Below are positions 62,236-64,000 of a stretch of DNA of 64,000 nt, one piece after another. The notes under the pieces were generated by a model. It saw nothing but the letters and a program-made list of their open reading frames with translations, searched no databases and had not been told where the DNA came from. Every line of letters starts with the position of its first letter. Position 1 is the stretch's first letter. Position numbers and translations under genes: made by a program. Origin of the DNA: Rhyzopertha dominica (Eukaryota; Arthropoda; Insecta; Coleoptera; Bostrichidae); NCBI GenBank assembly GCA_025024175.1, contig QCXZ01000075.1, positions 2,852,001 to 2,916,000 of the forward strand, read 5' to 3'.

Positions 62236-63079
62236 TTATTTTTCGACATAGTCTCCTTGAACTTCGATGTATTTGGTCCAACGATATTCCAATGCTCTGA
62301 TTTCTCTAGAAAAGAATTCTTGTGGTTGGTTTACTGCTGTCATCACTTTATAATCATCGTCATATCTGGTCCCACGTAGATATTCTTTAGATTTCGGAAA
62401 TAAGAAGTAATCACTGGGAGCTAGGTCTAGTGCGTACACAGGATGTGCGTGCAATCAAATCCTGCGTCGTGAATAGTATTCATTGCAATATGGCTTTTGT
62501 GTACAAGAGCGTTGTCCTGATGCAACAAAATTTCTTTCCTCAATTATCCCCGTCTTTTTTCTTTGATTTGCTCGTGCAATTTTGAAATTAAGTTGACATA
62601 GTAAAAACCTGTTATTGTGTGTCCACGTTCCAAACAATCAACTGTTAAAATTCCGTCCGCATCCCAAGCAATTGTGGCAATAATTTTACCAGCATAGGGC
62701 ACAACTCGAAATTTGCGTTACAGTTACAAATCGAGAGAGAAACTCATCCGGGTCTGCTGAAAACTTTGCCAGACTGGCTTCAGAATGCAGTACTCTCGAA
62801 CGTTTCTGATCAGGCGTCAACATTCTAGGGACCCAGCGTGCAGATAACTTTTTAAGACCTAAAATATCTGTTAATATTTCTTTCTATTGCGCCACATGAA
62901 AAGTCTGTAATTTCAGCTATCTGACGAATGGTCATTCGCCTATCTGCCATTACCATGTCATGTACATGATTAACATTTTTCTGAATAGTGACAGTTGCTG
63001 GTCGTCCGGCACCCTTTACATGTTCACACACATTACATTGTCTTCCAAATTTAAATTCTCNAGACAAATTTTTCACCAC
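62236..63079 (-). mobile_element. Decayed mariner transposase
   Basis: Minus-strand pieces in mariner order: MTIRQIAEITDFSCGAIERN (HTH), KLSARWVPRMLTPDQK (the WVPR.L...Q block), WDADGILTVDCL (first catalytic Asp), LLHQDNALVHKS (second) and YALDLAPSDYFLFPKSKEYL (third; Pro of SPD lost). Several stops and frame changes make it inactive. The blocks differ from the PPRSPDLTPLD type elsewhere in the window and match true mariners. Ends were not identified. Confidence 0.85.
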
Positions 63080-63105
63080 TTCGTAAGAAGGAGCACATGT
63101 TTAAA

Positions 63106-64000
63106 TATGTTTACTTAAAATGATATGGTGTAATATTTTGATATCCTAATCNGATACAGACCATACTTGCGTTTTTTTTAGCATAAACTATTATACCTGG
63201 CTATAACTCCATCGACAAAATGCCTGTATGCATTTAAGAAATATATATAGCGTAATGCTTTCAGTATCCGTATTAACCCACATACGTTTTTGATCACTGT
63301 AGATGAGCTTTGCATAAAGATTACAAATATTTTTGGATTCAGTCAAGGAAAAGGATATAAAATCCACTTTTGCCACTGCATGGAGACAGAAGGTAAACAT
63401 TTTGAACACCTTTTGTAAATGTGTTTCCGTCTTCGTGCAACCTCTTTTTAAGTGTCAGATGCTCATAAGTTTATTTAAAAATAATCATTTAAATTTTGCA
63501 ACTCATACTACGCTGATTTTAATTAGTAAAGAGCGACTAGAAATATTCTGCAAATATGGTGTTGATTGTTTAAACATTTTTGACGGCCCGACCGTAAATC
63601 TACATAAAAGTATTGACACCTAGATATTTAGAATAGATATGAACGACATCCGTGAGGATGGGCAAGTCGTATTAAATGACTGATTATCATTATAACACTT
63701 TTGCTGGGCTCGATTTGCCATTCTCTTATCTTCTGTCTTTCTTTTATGCCCCAACGACTTGCTTTCACATAGCTGGTTATTAAGGGTTTACCATGTAGAT
63801 TCAGCATATCGTCCTTTGTTCCTAATCCGCGTATTGGGTCCGTTCATCATTCTACCCCTCAATATTTTTTGTCGTTGATGTTTTAATTATATTTTGTTAG
63901 CCATAATTAATAAATCATGTAAACTGGTCCATTTGCACGAAGTGGGAATACCTATATAAATATTTATAACTAAAATAGATTTGTTATTAATCAATCAATT
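63106..64000. other. Right edge, no feature seen
   Basis: AT-rich. Open frames here are short and unrecognised. One ambiguous base lies at about 63,152. Confidence 0.35.

Overview
The window is AT-rich nuclear DNA from an animal, most likely an insect; a beetle is plausible, but the sequence alone does not settle it. The evidence is many small exons with GT-AG introns, some only about 50 nt, recognisable arthropod-style proteins, and decayed Tc1/mariner, piggyBac, LINE and Penelope-like elements in introns and spacers. A few ambiguous bases (n) are present, one of them inside an N-myristoyltransferase codon.

Layout. From 1 to 9,039 (minus strand) lie at least 15 phase-compatible exons, plus a partial one at the left edge. 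They encode consecutive channel repeats of the cyclic-nucleotide-gated/HCN type. I read them as one multi-repeat polypeptide that runs off the left edge. On the plus strand, 9,709-11,817 holds the last three exons of a lachesin-like GPI-anchored immunoglobulin protein. Its missing 5' exons must lie left of the channel, so the channel gene appears to be nested antisense in its intron. At 14,530-19,673 (plus) is a complete seven-exon N-myristoyltransferase with a decayed LINE in intron 2. A Penelope-like relic with a GIY-YIG domain follows at 20.2-21.25 kb. At 22,670-27,474 (plus) is a complete seven-exon MBOAT lysophospholipid acyltransferase (LPCAT3/nessy type) with one GC-AG intron and two nonautonomous transposons in its introns. 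At 28,983-30,026 (plus) is a one-exon protein with eight C2H2 fingers and a ninth finger lost by frameshift. At 31,981-36,865 (minus) is a ten-exon, six-finger C2H2 protein.

From 37,599 to 56,976 (minus) is a three-exon Ly6/uPAR protein with introns of 13.7 and 5.1 kb. Its introns hold the strangest DNA of the window. There is a tandem array (38.6-46.8 kb) of roughly 3.2 kb units, each carrying a pair of X-box-like (RFX-type) sites. A TA-flanked inverted-repeat element is nested in three of the units, and one copy of it contains a perfect-looking foldback. Further along are a piggyBac relic, a Tc1/mariner relic with both ends intact, and a large pair of inverted repeats (52.0-56.6 kb). From 57 to 64 kb there is no recognised host gene: two GC-rich islands that may be promoter candidates, a nearly intact Tc1/mariner-type transposase (59.7-60.9 kb) and a decayed mariner (62.2-63.1 kb).

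The host genes do not form an obvious pathway. Loosely shared themes are membrane lipid or anchor chemistry (N-myristoylation, phospholipid remodelling, two GPI-anchored proteins) and transcription (two C2H2 proteins). The two points that most deserve follow-up are the multi-repeat channel with non-canonical pores and the amplified X-box units.
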